19,988 nucleotides of DNA from CAZDBA01 sp964503615. GTDB lineage: Bacteria; Planctomycetota; Planctomycetia; Pirellulales; Pirellulaceae. Under the pieces are notes generated by a model, which was given only the letters and a program-made list of their open reading frames with translations, ran no database searches and had not been told where the DNA came from. Below, one piece after another: positions 5,956 through 14,329 of this stretch (positions are counted from its first letter, which is position 1; each line of letters begins with the position of its first letter). The stretch spans positions 1 through 19,988 of the forward strand of contig CAZDBA010000099.1 of assembly GCA_964503615.1 (NCBI GenBank), given 5' to 3'. A program made the translations under genes and the position numbers.

Positions 5956-7164
5956 CTACGCGGACTTGCGTCTTCGCTTTTTCTTGTTGAGCTCGATCGT
6001 CTGTGTGTACAGGTTCTCGAGTTGATCTGCGACGCTGGGCATTTGATAGCCCAAGGCGGAGATCATTGCGTTGCGGCCCATGCGGCGTGTCATATTCGTC
6101 TTGTAACTCATCCGCAACATCCGTTTGGCCATCTGCTCAAAGTTGTCCGCTTCGAATAGCATCCCGTTATGCTCGTGCTGGACCAATTCGGGAATTCCCT
6201 TGGAATCGGCACCGACCACGGGCAATCCAAACGACATCGCTTCCAAGATGCTCATCGGCTGATTCTCGGACTTACTGGCCGTAACAAACATATCGCCTAA
6301 CAGCGGCATCCGTTCGGCGATGAGTCGATCGTGGTCCACGTGCCCCAGAAACTCAACTGCGGATCGCAGCTGAAGGTCTTGCGCCAATTGTTTCATCGCT
6401 GGCAGCGAAGGCCCGTCACCGATAATGATCAATTTGGCTCGTCGCCGTTTCCGCAGCACGATCGCAAAAGCTCGCAATACGATATCGATACTTTTCTCTG
6501 GCGAGATGCGACCCACATACACAAACGAGGGTCCGTGAATTTGCATCTTGTTACGTTGATGTTTGACCGCTTTCCAATCGATCGGCTCCAGTTTAGGAAT
6601 GCCGTTGGGAATAATAATGGGGTCTTTTTTGATTCCATGATCCAGCAGCGATTGCTTGACCGCGTTGCTGGGACTGGTCACGTTGCGGCAGCTGTTGAAG
6701 AAAAATACACTGTACCGCCACATCACTGCTTGGAGAAAGTTAAAGCTGGGCAAGCCAAACGACTTTAGATATCCGGGGTCAGCAAAGAAAGTATGGAACG
6801 TTCCGATCGTTGGCTTTCGTAATAACGAAGAAGCGATCAACCCTTCCCAACCGCAACCCCATTCGGTGTTCAGGTGGACGATGTCCGGATTGATTTTTCG
6901 CAAACGAAACAAAGAAGAAACGATCGAAGGCATAGTCAACCGAAGCTGCGGTACCCGAGGAACGGGAATGCCAAACGGCACGTTGTAGATCTCGACGCCT
7001 GGTGGAATTTCGACCTCGGCGACTTTGGCCCGACGACTGGGCTTGGGTCGAAAGATCGAGATCTCGTGTCCACGCTTTGACAGTTCGGCTGCTTGATTCA
7101 GGACCGAAAAAGTCACACCGGATGTGAACGGAAGAAAACTGTCTGTAAAAATGCTGACGCGCAT
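5956..7164 (-). CDS. GT4-family glycosyltransferase
   Basis: The gene encodes 402 residues of a GT-B-fold retaining glycosyltransferase. The N-terminal acceptor domain starts F-T-D-S-F-L-P-F-T-S-G-V, the Gly-rich loop typical of the GT4 branch near PimB and the mono/diglucosyldiacylglycerol synthases; H-T-F-F at 124-127 follows the same branch. The C-terminal donor domain has VGRISPEKSID (217-227), I-I-G-D-G-P at 247-252 and the E-X7-E motif (Glu300 and Glu308) followed by A-M-S-F-G-L-P-V-V. The C-terminus ends in a basic tail (KKKRRRK), common in enzymes that dock on acidic membranes. It probably transfers a nucleotide-activated hexose to a lipid or envelope glycan; the exact substrate cannot be read. 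It is convergent with the BlaI operon (35 bp apart) and stands alone. Confidence 0.9.
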   Translation of the reverse strand: MRVSIFTDSFLPFTSGVTFSVLNQAAELSKRGHEISIFRPKPSRRAKVAEVEIPPGVEIYNVPFGIPVPRVPQLRLTMPSIVSSLFRLRKINPDIVHLNTEWGCGWEGLIASSLLRKPTIGTFHTFFADPGYLKSFGLPSFNFLQAVMWRYSVFFFNSCRNVTSPSNAVKQSLLDHGIKKDPIIIPNGIPKLEPIDWKAVKHQRNKMQIHGPSFVYVGRISPEKSIDIVLRAFAIVLRKRRRAKLIIIGDGPSLPAMKQLAQDLQLRSAVEFLGHVDHDRLIAERMPLLGDMFVTASKSENQPMSILEAMSFGLPVVGADSKGIPELVQHEHNGMLFEADNFEQMAKRMLRMSYKTNMTRRMGRNAMISALGYQMPSVADQLENLYTQTIELNKKKRRRKSA

Positions 7165-7460
7165 GTCGACGTTTTAAAAAAGGAAGTGTTGACTGAGCTA
7201 TTTTTAGTGCATTGCGGACAAGAAGTCATACTTAATCACAAAATAAGGTTGCAAATTTAAGACCAAGGCACGCCGCAAAGTTCCCCTGTTCCGCAAATTT
7301 AACTACTACCGAGTTAATCGGCTATCCGAATCCGGTTCAACATCGACTACCGGCAAAAAATTGGCCGGGTGGATCTGAATTCTGCGCTTCGCAAACTCTG
7401 GGGTTCGTATGCACGATTGAGTTGAAAAATTAAGTCTCTAAAATTTTCGCCCCTCCATAA

Positions 7461-7499
7461 ACCGATTTTCACCCATGTATTGCTTACATGCAAATCGGT
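7461..7499. repeat. Nested inverted repeat (8 bp plus 6 bp)
   Basis: The outer arms are ACCGATTT (7461-7468) and AAATCGGT (7492-7499); the inner arms are CATGTA (7474-7479) and TACATG (7485-7490) around TTGCT. Both are exact, with an asymmetric internal loop (five bases against one). No T-run follows on either strand, so it is not a simple terminator. It could be an RNA element or a protein site. Confidence 0.6.
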
Positions 7500-7520
7500 G
7501 TAGAACGGTGTAAAACGGTG
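7496..7520. repeat. Short tandem repeat, period 10
   Basis: CGGTGTAGAA, CGGTGTAAAA and CGGTG follow one another head to tail (2.5 units). The first unit shares its CGGTG with the 3' arm of the nested hairpin. Ten-base spacing places the copies on one face of the helix, which suits a repeated protein-binding site, but this is speculative. Confidence 0.5.
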
Positions 7521-7674
7521 CCTAAACACGAGCCCACCTCAAATGTTGGGCACGCGTCTTTCCGCTTTTTCGACCGCCAAAGACCATTCTTGGTAGGAAC
7601 TTTGCAGTTCGCTCGGTTTCTTTTCGCATTTACATTCTTTACGTACTCTTTTTTCTCAATAAGGTTGCTCTAAA

Positions 7675-7708
7675 ATTCTGACAAATCTCTTTATTTGCAA
7701 ATCAGAAT
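7675..7708 (+). promoter_or_regulatory. Leader hairpin next to the amidohydrolase start
   Basis: ATTCTGA (7675-7681) pairs with TCAGAAT (7702-7708), and inside it CAAAT (7682-7686) pairs with ATTTG (7693-7697), giving a 12-pair bulged stem that ends six bases before the start codon. No Shine-Dalgarno sequence is present, so initiation may depend on this structure or on leaderless-like recognition. Confidence 0.4.
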
Positions 7709-7714
7709 GCTTCC

Positions 7715-8812
7715 ATGAATCGTAAGCTGCGCATCAACGGTCACTCCCATCTACTTCCTTACCCGGAAGAAATCCCTCAGTTCATGAAGGACAAGGAGAT
7801 TTTTTGGGTGGACGAGGAGCGAAAGTTCATGCTCCAAAAAGGCTGGAAGCGTCCGGTCACCGATTCCAGTTTTTTTCTCGATGAGAAACTGGAGTGGATG
7901 GAGCGGAACAAGATCGACCATGCAGTCGTTTTGAATCTTTCCCAGTTGTACGGTAACGGATTGCGGCTGGAAGAGATGAAACAGGCGTTGCGATTCCAAA
8001 ACGATTTCAACGGCAGGATCCAAGCCGATCACCCTGAGAAGTTTACTACCGGCTTCGTCGTCCACCCCGGCTACGTGCGAGGAGCGATTTGGGAGATTGA
8101 GCGGTGTGTCGAGAAACTAGGCATGAGTCTGCTTTGCTTGCCCACTCATTACATGGACACGATCGGGTCATGGCGCTGTATTTTTGACGTTGAGAACGAG
8201 CCGATTTTTCAGCTGGCCAGCGATCTGAACCTGGCGGTGGAGATCCACCCTTATGATGGCGAAAAATTTATCAAGCTGGAAAACGTCTCGTGGCGGTTTC
8301 ACTTGATCTGGATGCTTGCTCAGTGCGCCGATGCGTATCACTTTATGACTCTGAACGCGTATCAAGAAAAATTTCCGAACATGCGTACCTGTTTTGCTCA
8401 CGGTGGTCAGCTGGCACAAATCAACCTTGGGCGACGTATTCAAGGGTTTGACGGTCGGCCCGATTTATTCGAAGGCAGCCACCACCCGCGCAAAGCGGTT
8501 GGCCACAAGAACATCTACTTTGATACGTTGGTCCACGATACCGGCTCATTAAAACTGCTGGTCGAGAACCAAGGCGCTCAACAAATTATCCTGGGATTGG
8601 ACGATCCTTATCCGTTAGGAGAAATGGAAAGCGAGTCGCAATCCTCCTATCCGGGCAAGATCCTGGACTTGGGCGTCGAGGAAGGGATCATCTCTTTGGA
8701 GCAGTCAGACGCAATGTGGAACAGCAACATTGTCCACTGGCTGTTTGGAGACAACGACGAAGCGGAGCAGCAGTTCATGAACCGAATCGGCTTTGCAGAA
8801 TCTGCAACTTAG
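7715..8812 (+). CDS. Amidohydrolase-superfamily (ACMSD-like) metal-dependent hydrolase/decarboxylase
   Basis: The gene encodes 365 residues, a TIM-barrel of the amidohydrolase-2 family, which includes aminocarboxymuconate-semialdehyde decarboxylase. Metal-site residues are in the expected order: H-x-H at His10/His12 (N-G-H-S-H), His178 (E-I-H-P-Y), His229 (C-F-A-H-G-G) and Asp296 (L-G-L-D-D-P-Y-P-L-G). The G-x-D-x-P-x-P-L-G end signature is typical of the ACMSD group. The N-terminal H-x-H sits ten residues from the start, which supports ATG 7715 even though no Shine-Dalgarno sequence is visible. It has no signal peptide, so it is cytoplasmic. No catabolic pathway genes lie beside it, so the substrate is open: a decarboxylase or hydrolase acting on a small aromatic-derived acid is plausible. 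Confidence 0.85.
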   Translation: MNRKLRINGHSHLLPYPEEIPQFMKDKEIFWVDEERKFMLQKGWKRPVTDSSFFLDEKLEWMERNKIDHAVVLNLSQLYGNGLRLEEMKQALRFQNDFNGRIQADHPEKFTTGFVVHPGYVRGAIWEIERCVEKLGMSLLCLPTHYMDTIGSWRCIFDVENEPIFQLASDLNLAVEIHPYDGEKFIKLENVSWRFHLIWMLAQCADAYHFMTLNAYQEKFPNMRTCFAHGGQLAQINLGRRIQGFDGRPDLFEGSHHPRKAVGHKNIYFDTLVHDTGSLKLLVENQGAQQIILGLDDPYPLGEMESESQSSYPGKILDLGVEEGIISLEQSDAMWNSNIVHWLFGDNDEAEQQFMNRIGFAESAT

Positions 8813-8863
8813 AAAATACAAACCTCAGAAAGCAAACCGTTTTGCGCACACAGTCCGCTTAGT
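8813..8863. other. Short convergent gap with weak hairpin
   Basis: GCAAA (8832-8836) and TTTGC (8841-8845) form a five-pair hairpin between the convergent amidohydrolase and epimerase genes. It lacks a T-run and is too weak to call a terminator. Confidence 0.3.
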
Positions 8864-9925
8864 TCAACTGGTGCGGGAGACATTGCCTGTGTAGTGTTCC
8901 TGAACGTGATCAAGCCATCCTTGCGACTGGTACCACTGTACCGTTTGTTGTAAGCGGGTTGCGAACGGTACGGGAAGACTGAAATCGGTTTCGTTGAAAA
9001 GCTTGGCAGAAGAGCAAGTCCAATCGCCTGCGACCGCCTCTCGATACTTATCCAAATTCAACAATTGAGGTTGATCGGTGATACGGCCCCACAAAGTATT
9101 TACCGCACTGATACTCCAGAAAAACGGGCGGGCGATATGCAGGCACTTTGTTTGAGTTCTCCCCAACGCTTGGCCGATCTGTCTGCCTAGGTCTGCGTAA
9201 GAGAGTTGCTGGGAGGCGGCAAAGTAGACGCCCTCGCCAATCGGATCATCGCTGGACGCAGGAATCGGTTGGCCCTGGTTGGCCACGCAGATCAGAGCTT
9301 CGACCAAGTCGTCGACGTGGATCACGGAATAGTGACGTGTGATCAAACCGGGAACCAAATGACAATTGAATTTTTGCAACAACTTGAACATCTTAAGTCC
9401 GTTCGAATCGCCCTGCCCTAAAACGATCGGCGGTCGCACAATCGATACCGGCATTCGATCGGCATACAAAACGGCGACTCGATCCGATTCAAGCTTACTG
9501 CGTCCGTAATAAGATATTGGTTTCGATTGATCGCTCTCGACGCGCGGCCGATCTTTGGACGAAGAGCCACTGGCAGCTAACGTTGAGACTTGAATCACCC
9601 TTGGTGAGGCGGACGATCTAAGAATCGCGTCGAACAGGTGCTGAGCGCTGTCGCGGTTTACCTTTAATATTTTTTTTACGCGTCCGGCGTTCTTCATTGC
9701 GGCGACGTGAAACAACACATCGCATTGCGCGATCCCAGCTAGAGTAAGAGCAGGATCTCGCAGATCTCCGTATACCAGTTGGCATGGAAGTTTCTCGAGC
9801 CGCTGCATGTTGGATTGCTGGCGAACCAGACAAGTTACATCAACCCCGCGTTCCGTTAGTCGCTTGACTAGTCGCGCACCGATAAAGCCCGTACCACCGG
9901 TTACAAATGCCTTGGCAATTTTCAA
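8864..9925 (-). CDS. NAD-dependent epimerase/dehydratase-type extended SDR
   Basis: A Rossmann-fold extended short-chain dehydrogenase. I place the start at TTG 9925, because GGAGGT (9936-9931) lies five bases upstream, the best Shine-Dalgarno in the window, and because the Rossmann strand then begins at the N-terminus; the product has 353 residues. The cofactor loop G-G-T-G-F-I-G is at 10-16 and the catalytic Y-x-x-x-K is Tyr140/Lys144 (S-Y-Y-G-R-S-K), with the preceding Ser in V-S-T-L-A-A-S-G. Near the C-terminus it resembles 3-beta-hydroxysteroid-dehydrogenase/isomerase-like and nucleoside-sugar epimerase-like planctomycete SDRs. The substrate is unknown: a nucleotide sugar, sterol or other polyketide-like alcohol. 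It follows the M50-HlyD gene on the same strand after about 300 bp, so it is probably transcribed separately. Confidence 0.88.
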   Translation of the reverse strand: MKIAKAFVTGGTGFIGARLVKRLTERGVDVTCLVRQQSNMQRLEKLPCQLVYGDLRDPALTLAGIAQCDVLFHVAAMKNAGRVKKILKVNRDSAQHLFDAILRSSASPRVIQVSTLAASGSSSKDRPRVESDQSKPISYYGRSKLESDRVAVLYADRMPVSIVRPPIVLGQGDSNGLKMFKLLQKFNCHLVPGLITRHYSVIHVDDLVEALICVANQGQPIPASSDDPIGEGVYFAASQQLSYADLGRQIGQALGRTQTKCLHIARPFFWSISAVNTLWGRITDQPQLLNLDKYREAVAGDWTCSSAKLFNETDFSLPVPFATRLQQTVQWYQSQGWLDHVQEHYTGNVSRTS

Positions 9926-10221
9926 AACGCACCTCCGGAATATTCTTGCTTGGGGTCGGCAAGACGGGTGACCTCCTTGCCGGGCCGAACATCCGCGAAT
10001 AGTAGTATTTTTATCCAACGTAAGGCAAAGTCAATTTTGCTGGCAAATTACCTATTTGAGCGAAAATAACTGGGGAAAATTGGCCAATCCAGTAACAATT
10101 AGTGGGGCCTTTTACGGGAATGCGCTAAGACGAGTAGAAACCAGCGCCTTCACGAGCTTCGCGACTTTGCGTGAGACAAGACAACATGAACGAAACAGGT
10201 CCACAAAGTACTTGTCCGTTT
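9926..10221. other. Intergenic region upstream of the SDR gene
   Basis: About 300 bp between the M50-HlyD stop and the SDR start, both on the minus strand. It holds an inverted repeat CGGCAAG (9957-9963) / CTTGCCG (9976-9982) with a 12-base loop in the SDR leader, and a weak promoter candidate TTGACT (10034-10029) and TAAAAA (10013-10008) with a 15-bp spacer. No good terminator for the M50-HlyD transcript was seen. Confidence 0.4.
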
Positions 10222-12405
10222 TTACCTGGCTTTTCGGGGCGATGGGTTTGCAATTTCCAACTGCTTCCTCAACCAGTCCCTTGAAGTGATAAACAACCAC
10301 TTGCCCAGTGTTGGCGTCGAGCTACTCAGTACAGCGTACCCACTTTCGCCTGACCAAACCTCGCGAGCGATCGGCTTTTCCAATTTGGCGATCACGTTAA
10401 TTCGTGGCTCGCAGAACTCGAACTCTGGCTGATCTTCATTGGGACTATCCGTACTGTCGGTTTGTTGAACAGCGATCGGTCCGCCGTTCGGGTTGATCAA
10501 ACTTTGATAAGCGACCTGAGTCGTTGCCCGAGGCGAAATGCGATCGACTTTGGCAAAGAACTTCCGTCGAGTACCGATTTCGATTGGAACCCGCGAGCCA
10601 ACCAGCTTCTTCGCTGAATTAATCTCGGTCACGGGCAAAGAAACGATCACTTCTTTCGCAGCTTGGTCACTTATCCGCAGAACCAAGTCTCCTTTTTCGA
10701 AATAGGTGCCGGTCATACTTTCCAGTTCTCTGGCAACGACGCGCCCGGCAATAGGCGCTTTGATAATTAGACGGTCCAGTTCGTCCAAGCGGGCGTCGAG
10801 CGAAGTCAGAATGGCTTGCTGTTGTCGCACGGCGACTTGTGCCTCGCTCGCCTCTGATTGATCAAGTGCAATACGTTCTCGGGTCTTTTGATACTGAAGT
10901 TCGGCTTCCAGCTTTCTGATCTCCGCTACCAATTCCGGATTTTCGATCTGCAGTAGCGGCTGATCTATTTGAACTTGTGCATTCGCTGTGACGAAAACTT
11001 CGGTGACAAAACCAGCTGTTTCTGTTCGCACGTTGGCAGCATCTTCGAATTCGATCAAGCAGGGAACGCGAGCAACGATTGGACTTGGGATCCAAAACCA
11101 ACTGGCTGCCAAAAACCCCACTAACAAACTGGTCAAAAATCCGACCCGCACCAGTGTATGAGGGCGACGTTTAAAATGGATGGACAGTCGCTTGCACATC
11201 TCGACCGTTGGTTTTCCGAACCAACTGATGACACCGAAAATGGCCAACAGGATTCCGAATCCGCCGAACATCGTCGATGCAGCGATCGTCATCCCAAAAC
11301 AGATCAGGACTTTCCAAACACTAGCCAGCCATCCGTAAATTGAGGAGACGAAGCGACGTGTCTTGATTTCGTGACAACTGATTTCTGAGCTTTGACCCAA
11401 AAAGAGCCAGCCCATGTCACGTCGAAACGCGTTCGAGCCGTTTTCGAACAGGTTGGGGATTTTGAGCAAGTCGGACAGGATGAAATAGCCATCGAACTTC
11501 ATCAACGGATTTGCATTGAACAGTAACGTTGTCAAACCGGACATCAAAATCGCGTTTCGAAGCACGTCCTGTACGATCGGCGAGTCAGTACTGAGTATCG
11601 TAAACACACAACACGCAGCAACAAATAACTCGAGATACATTCCGGCGCTGGCAACGGCAATTCGCTTCCAACGATTCGAAAATCGCCATGAGGAAGTCAC
11701 GTTCACATACGCCATGGGGGCTAACAAGATAAAAATGATGCCCGTCTCGCGAACTTCGCCGCCAAAGTACCGACACGTGATGCCGTGAGCGAACTCGTGA
11801 ATAACTTTGAGAAAGACCCAACAAACGATCAACCAAATCCAGTTATTTGATTCCCAGATCTGAAAGCCACCAAATATCTCATTCCAGTGAGTCAACGCCG
11901 TGACGAAACCAGCAAACATAAAGATCAATGAAACCAAAATCGTCAACGGATGAAACAACCATTGGCAATAGTGTGTCGCTGCGGAGAGAAATTTGCCTGG
12001 ATTACCCAACGGCAGTTTGAGCCAAAACGGATTGAGCATCGAAAGCAACGAAGCTTTGTTCTTCTTAGCATGCGAAGCGTCAATTCCAGCATCTTCTCTG
12101 ACGAAACCGGCCAATCCGTTTTCTAAAAGCCAATCGATAACCTCACGACCTTTTTGTTCATTGATCGCATCGGCTCCTTGCGATTGAGCCGTTACTGCCA
12201 AGGCGGTGGCTGATGTTGTGTTGCCATCGAACTGCGAAAGGAAAACATACTCGACGTAGCCAATTCGGAAAAACCGCGAAGTCGAAGGGATCTCGACATG
12301 CACAAACGTCTCGTTACCATATTTTTGCGGAGAGAAAATCAGTTCGTCATTCAACCGCAAACAGGATCGTTGCAACTCTTCGGTTAATGGATCGTAAGTT
12401 ACCAT
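10222..12405 (-). CDS. M50 site-2-protease / HlyD-like fusion membrane protein
   Basis: I start it at ATG 12405, where GAGGT lies seven bases upstream and the start overlaps the preceding stop by seven bases (ATGGTAA); this gives 727 residues. Domains: an N-terminal soluble part (1-140) resembling the modified-peptide recognition region of this family; a multi-membrane M50 metalloprotease core with H-E-F-A-H at 203-207 and the second zinc/catalytic motif N-P-L-M-K-F-D-G-Y from residue 299; a last membrane segment near 424-440; then a HlyD-type barrel-sandwich/lipoyl and coiled-coil adaptor part (about 450-727). All catalytic residues are present. It is the last of three adaptor genes on this strand. 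It probably acts in export or in processing of a membrane substrate; whether it really cleaves anything is not known. Confidence 0.92.
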   Translation of the reverse strand: MVTYDPLTEELQRSCLRLNDELIFSPQKYGNETFVHVEIPSTSRFFRIGYVEYVFLSQFDGNTTSATALAVTAQSQGADAINEQKGREVIDWLLENGLAGFVREDAGIDASHAKKNKASLLSMLNPFWLKLPLGNPGKFLSAATHYCQWLFHPLTILVSLIFMFAGFVTALTHWNEIFGGFQIWESNNWIWLIVCWVFLKVIHEFAHGITCRYFGGEVRETGIIFILLAPMAYVNVTSSWRFSNRWKRIAVASAGMYLELFVAACCVFTILSTDSPIVQDVLRNAILMSGLTTLLFNANPLMKFDGYFILSDLLKIPNLFENGSNAFRRDMGWLFLGQSSEISCHEIKTRRFVSSIYGWLASVWKVLICFGMTIAASTMFGGFGILLAIFGVISWFGKPTVEMCKRLSIHFKRRPHTLVRVGFLTSLLVGFLAASWFWIPSPIVARVPCLIEFEDAANVRTETAGFVTEVFVTANAQVQIDQPLLQIENPELVAEIRKLEAELQYQKTRERIALDQSEASEAQVAVRQQQAILTSLDARLDELDRLIIKAPIAGRVVARELESMTGTYFEKGDLVLRISDQAAKEVIVSLPVTEINSAKKLVGSRVPIEIGTRRKFFAKVDRISPRATTQVAYQSLINPNGGPIAVQQTDSTDSPNEDQPEFEFCEPRINVIAKLEKPIAREVWSGESGYAVLSSSTPTLGKWLFITSRDWLRKQLEIANPSPRKAR

Positions 12406-14246
12406 CCGAAGTACCTCATGCACTTGGCGGCTGGTTTGTGCAACAAGTTCCACCAGATCGGCCGCCAAACGCTACTGCACTTGGCTTTACCTTTCATTCC
12501 TGGACGCAATTTGCCTTGCGGATTATCCAACAGGACAGTGGCTACGAACACGTTTTCGGAATCCTGGATTTCGGCGGCCGGGTGAATGCGTTCCAGCTCT
12601 CCTCGGAAAGATTCAAAAGGGTAGGAGTCGAATTTGATGCGGACCGACTGGCCCGTTTTTGCGTATCGCACATCTTCTTCAGGCAAATAGATGTCGATCG
12701 AGAGTTTTTCCAGTGGAGCGACTTCGTACAACGACTGGCCTGTTTCCAAAGGCATGCCTGCCGATTTTTTCCAATCACCTGCGATAACGATCCCGTCGAT
12801 CGGACTGCGCAGGACCAGCTGTTCAGCTCGTTGTTCAAGGATCTCCAAACGCGCTTCCAGCACTTCGGCTTCGTGACGAGCCAACTTTGCTTCACCCGGT
12901 TCATGTGTTGCGACGAACCCGTCCCGCTTCTTTTGGGCACGATGCAAGTCGGCTTGGACTTCGGCCAACTCTAGAGTCAGTTCATCGTCATCCAACCTGG
13001 CCAGTTCGGCTCCCTTGAGAACCAAATCGCCAGGCTCGACGAGGCTTTCCTTAAGTGGCGCGTCGAAGGGGGCGTACAGGAACATCTTTTCAGCAGGCTG
13101 GACTTCGCTGCCCGCCTTGATCTGATAAGGCAATGGAATCATTCCCAACATCAAAACGCTGGCCAAGATCATACAAATCGTTTTTGTCTTTTCTTCTTTT
13201 AGCGTTTTCAAAGTTTGATCAAAAAACTTTTGCAGTCGATTCTTTTCGTTTCGATCGGCCAGAGAGACCGCAACGCCTAGCTGTGATTGAGCGGTCGCGA
13301 GAAAATTCCTGACTCGGGGAGTTAGTGAGCCAGTCGATTGCACGATGACGACCGCTTGCGGCGTGCCCGTACTATCTGGCAGAACGTAGGAGGTGACATT
13401 CTGGTTGTTGACCAGACTCGAAAGCCGCTTGTGACACATGAGCGAGAAACTCTCGCCTTCCGGGGGCCAGCAGGTATCCGCATTCCGGCTGATACATTCG
13501 GCCATGGCAGATTCAACGGCCTCAATCAAGGCCACGTTCTCCGGTAGTGAGTCAGAATCGGAGACGGCAACAAGCGTTGGAAATTTGTCGCCAGAGCTCT
13601 TCCCCACAAAAACTGTAAGATCGGTTTGGTCTGACATACCCAGCAGTTGAGCTTTTAAGTTGTTAGCTAGTTTGCGACATCCTTGTTGCGTTGACCTTGA
13701 ATCAGCAACGCCAAAACTAATTTCCTGCAATGCTGCGATGTCGAGCGAAGTTTGCCTTTGCCGATCGAGCCTTTCCGTTGCACCCCATTGGCTAATTCTG
13801 TCGACAACTAATTCCATGAATGGCAGGCAACGTCGCGCCTTGTTACCGATGAACAGTGCAGACAACACTTGGTTCGAGTCCCGAAGCGGGGCGGAGATCA
13901 TCGAAACGGTTTGGGTGGCGTTGGAGGTTGAGTCTTCAGCAGCGATTTTTCCCGTGGCAAACGCTTTGGCGGCTGTGGTGTAGGCAAATTGTTGTAAGCT
14001 CTCTGGGCATTCTTTGAGCGAGCTTTTCACAACAGCCAGTTGCGGTGCTTCTGGATTCAATAGATCGATCGAGAACAGGACACCACAATCGGCATGCTTG
14101 ATCAGTTGCTCACCAAGACCTGTTAACAGATCAGAGAAACGAGTGGCACTTTGGCCCACTCTAATTGTGGCGTTAACAAATTCGCCCAAATTCAAATTTT
14201 GGGAAGCGGGTTGCTTTTTCGGCGTTGGATGAGTTTTCGTTTCCAT
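12399..14246 (-). CDS. GAF-domain / HlyD-like membrane adaptor
   Basis: The gene encodes 615 residues. The N-terminal half (about 35-150 and 170-325) looks like two GAF-type sensory folds, judged by overall layout and helix pattern rather than by ligand residues. One membrane segment follows at about 355-373 (M-I-L-A-S-V-L-M-L-G-M-I-P-L-P), and then a HlyD-type membrane-fusion part: lipoyl half-motifs around 380-415, a coiled-coil hairpin, the second lipoyl half with L-R-S-P-I-D-G-I-V, and a beta-barrel to the end. The GAF part would be cytoplasmic and the adaptor part periplasmic. It overlaps the M50-HlyD gene by seven bases, so the two are translationally coupled, and the pair is a recurring planctomycete arrangement. 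No Shine-Dalgarno sequence is clear. Confidence 0.88.
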   Translation of the reverse strand: METKTHPTPKKQPASQNLNLGEFVNATIRVGQSATRFSDLLTGLGEQLIKHADCGVLFSIDLLNPEAPQLAVVKSSLKECPESLQQFAYTTAAKAFATGKIAAEDSTSNATQTVSMISAPLRDSNQVLSALFIGNKARRCLPFMELVVDRISQWGATERLDRQRQTSLDIAALQEISFGVADSRSTQQGCRKLANNLKAQLLGMSDQTDLTVFVGKSSGDKFPTLVAVSDSDSLPENVALIEAVESAMAECISRNADTCWPPEGESFSLMCHKRLSSLVNNQNVTSYVLPDSTGTPQAVVIVQSTGSLTPRVRNFLATAQSQLGVAVSLADRNEKNRLQKFFDQTLKTLKEEKTKTICMILASVLMLGMIPLPYQIKAGSEVQPAEKMFLYAPFDAPLKESLVEPGDLVLKGAELARLDDDELTLELAEVQADLHRAQKKRDGFVATHEPGEAKLARHEAEVLEARLEILEQRAEQLVLRSPIDGIVIAGDWKKSAGMPLETGQSLYEVAPLEKLSIDIYLPEEDVRYAKTGQSVRIKFDSYPFESFRGELERIHPAAEIQDSENVFVATVLLDNPQGKLRPGMKGKAKCSSVWRPIWWNLLHKPAAKCMRYFGW

Positions 14247-14247
14247 T

Positions 14248-14329
14248 TGAGTTCAGTCCGGTGCCGCAAGACATTCTACGCGGTCGCCTGTGCTCCATTT
14301 ATATGCGACCAGTTGTATGTGCGAACTCA
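14248..14329 (-). repeat. Nested inverted repeats between adaptor and GAF-HlyD genes
   Basis: TGAGTTC (14248-14254) pairs with GAACTCA (14323-14329), and inside them GGTCGC (14282-14287) pairs with GCGACC (14305-14310). The outer arm next to the GAF-HlyD start would cover its initiation region in the mRNA. Short, long-range pairings like these can be chance. Confidence 0.35.

Larger units (their letters stand above)
7165..7714. other. Divergent intergenic region with structured repeats
   Basis: These 550 bp separate the divergent glycosyltransferase and amidohydrolase genes, so promoters for both should lie here. Short frames on both strands are unconvincing. Elements seen: GCAAATTTAA twice (7251-7260 and 7293-7302), the nested hairpin at 7461-7499, a 10-bp tandem repeat at 7496-7520, and a leader hairpin at 7675-7708. 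No -35/-10 pair stood out. Confidence 0.5.

Noticed and set aside
5938..5967. AAGTCC/GGACTT inverted repeat between the convergent zinc-ribbon and glycosyltransferase genes
   Set aside because: Only six pairs, an 18-base loop and no T-run, and one arm lies inside the glycosyltransferase gene; not a convincing terminator.
12406..12468. Longer M50-HlyD start at 12468
   Set aside because: ATG 12405 has GAGGT at correct spacing and gives the usual short stop/start overlap; the longer form would overlap the upstream gene by 70 bp.
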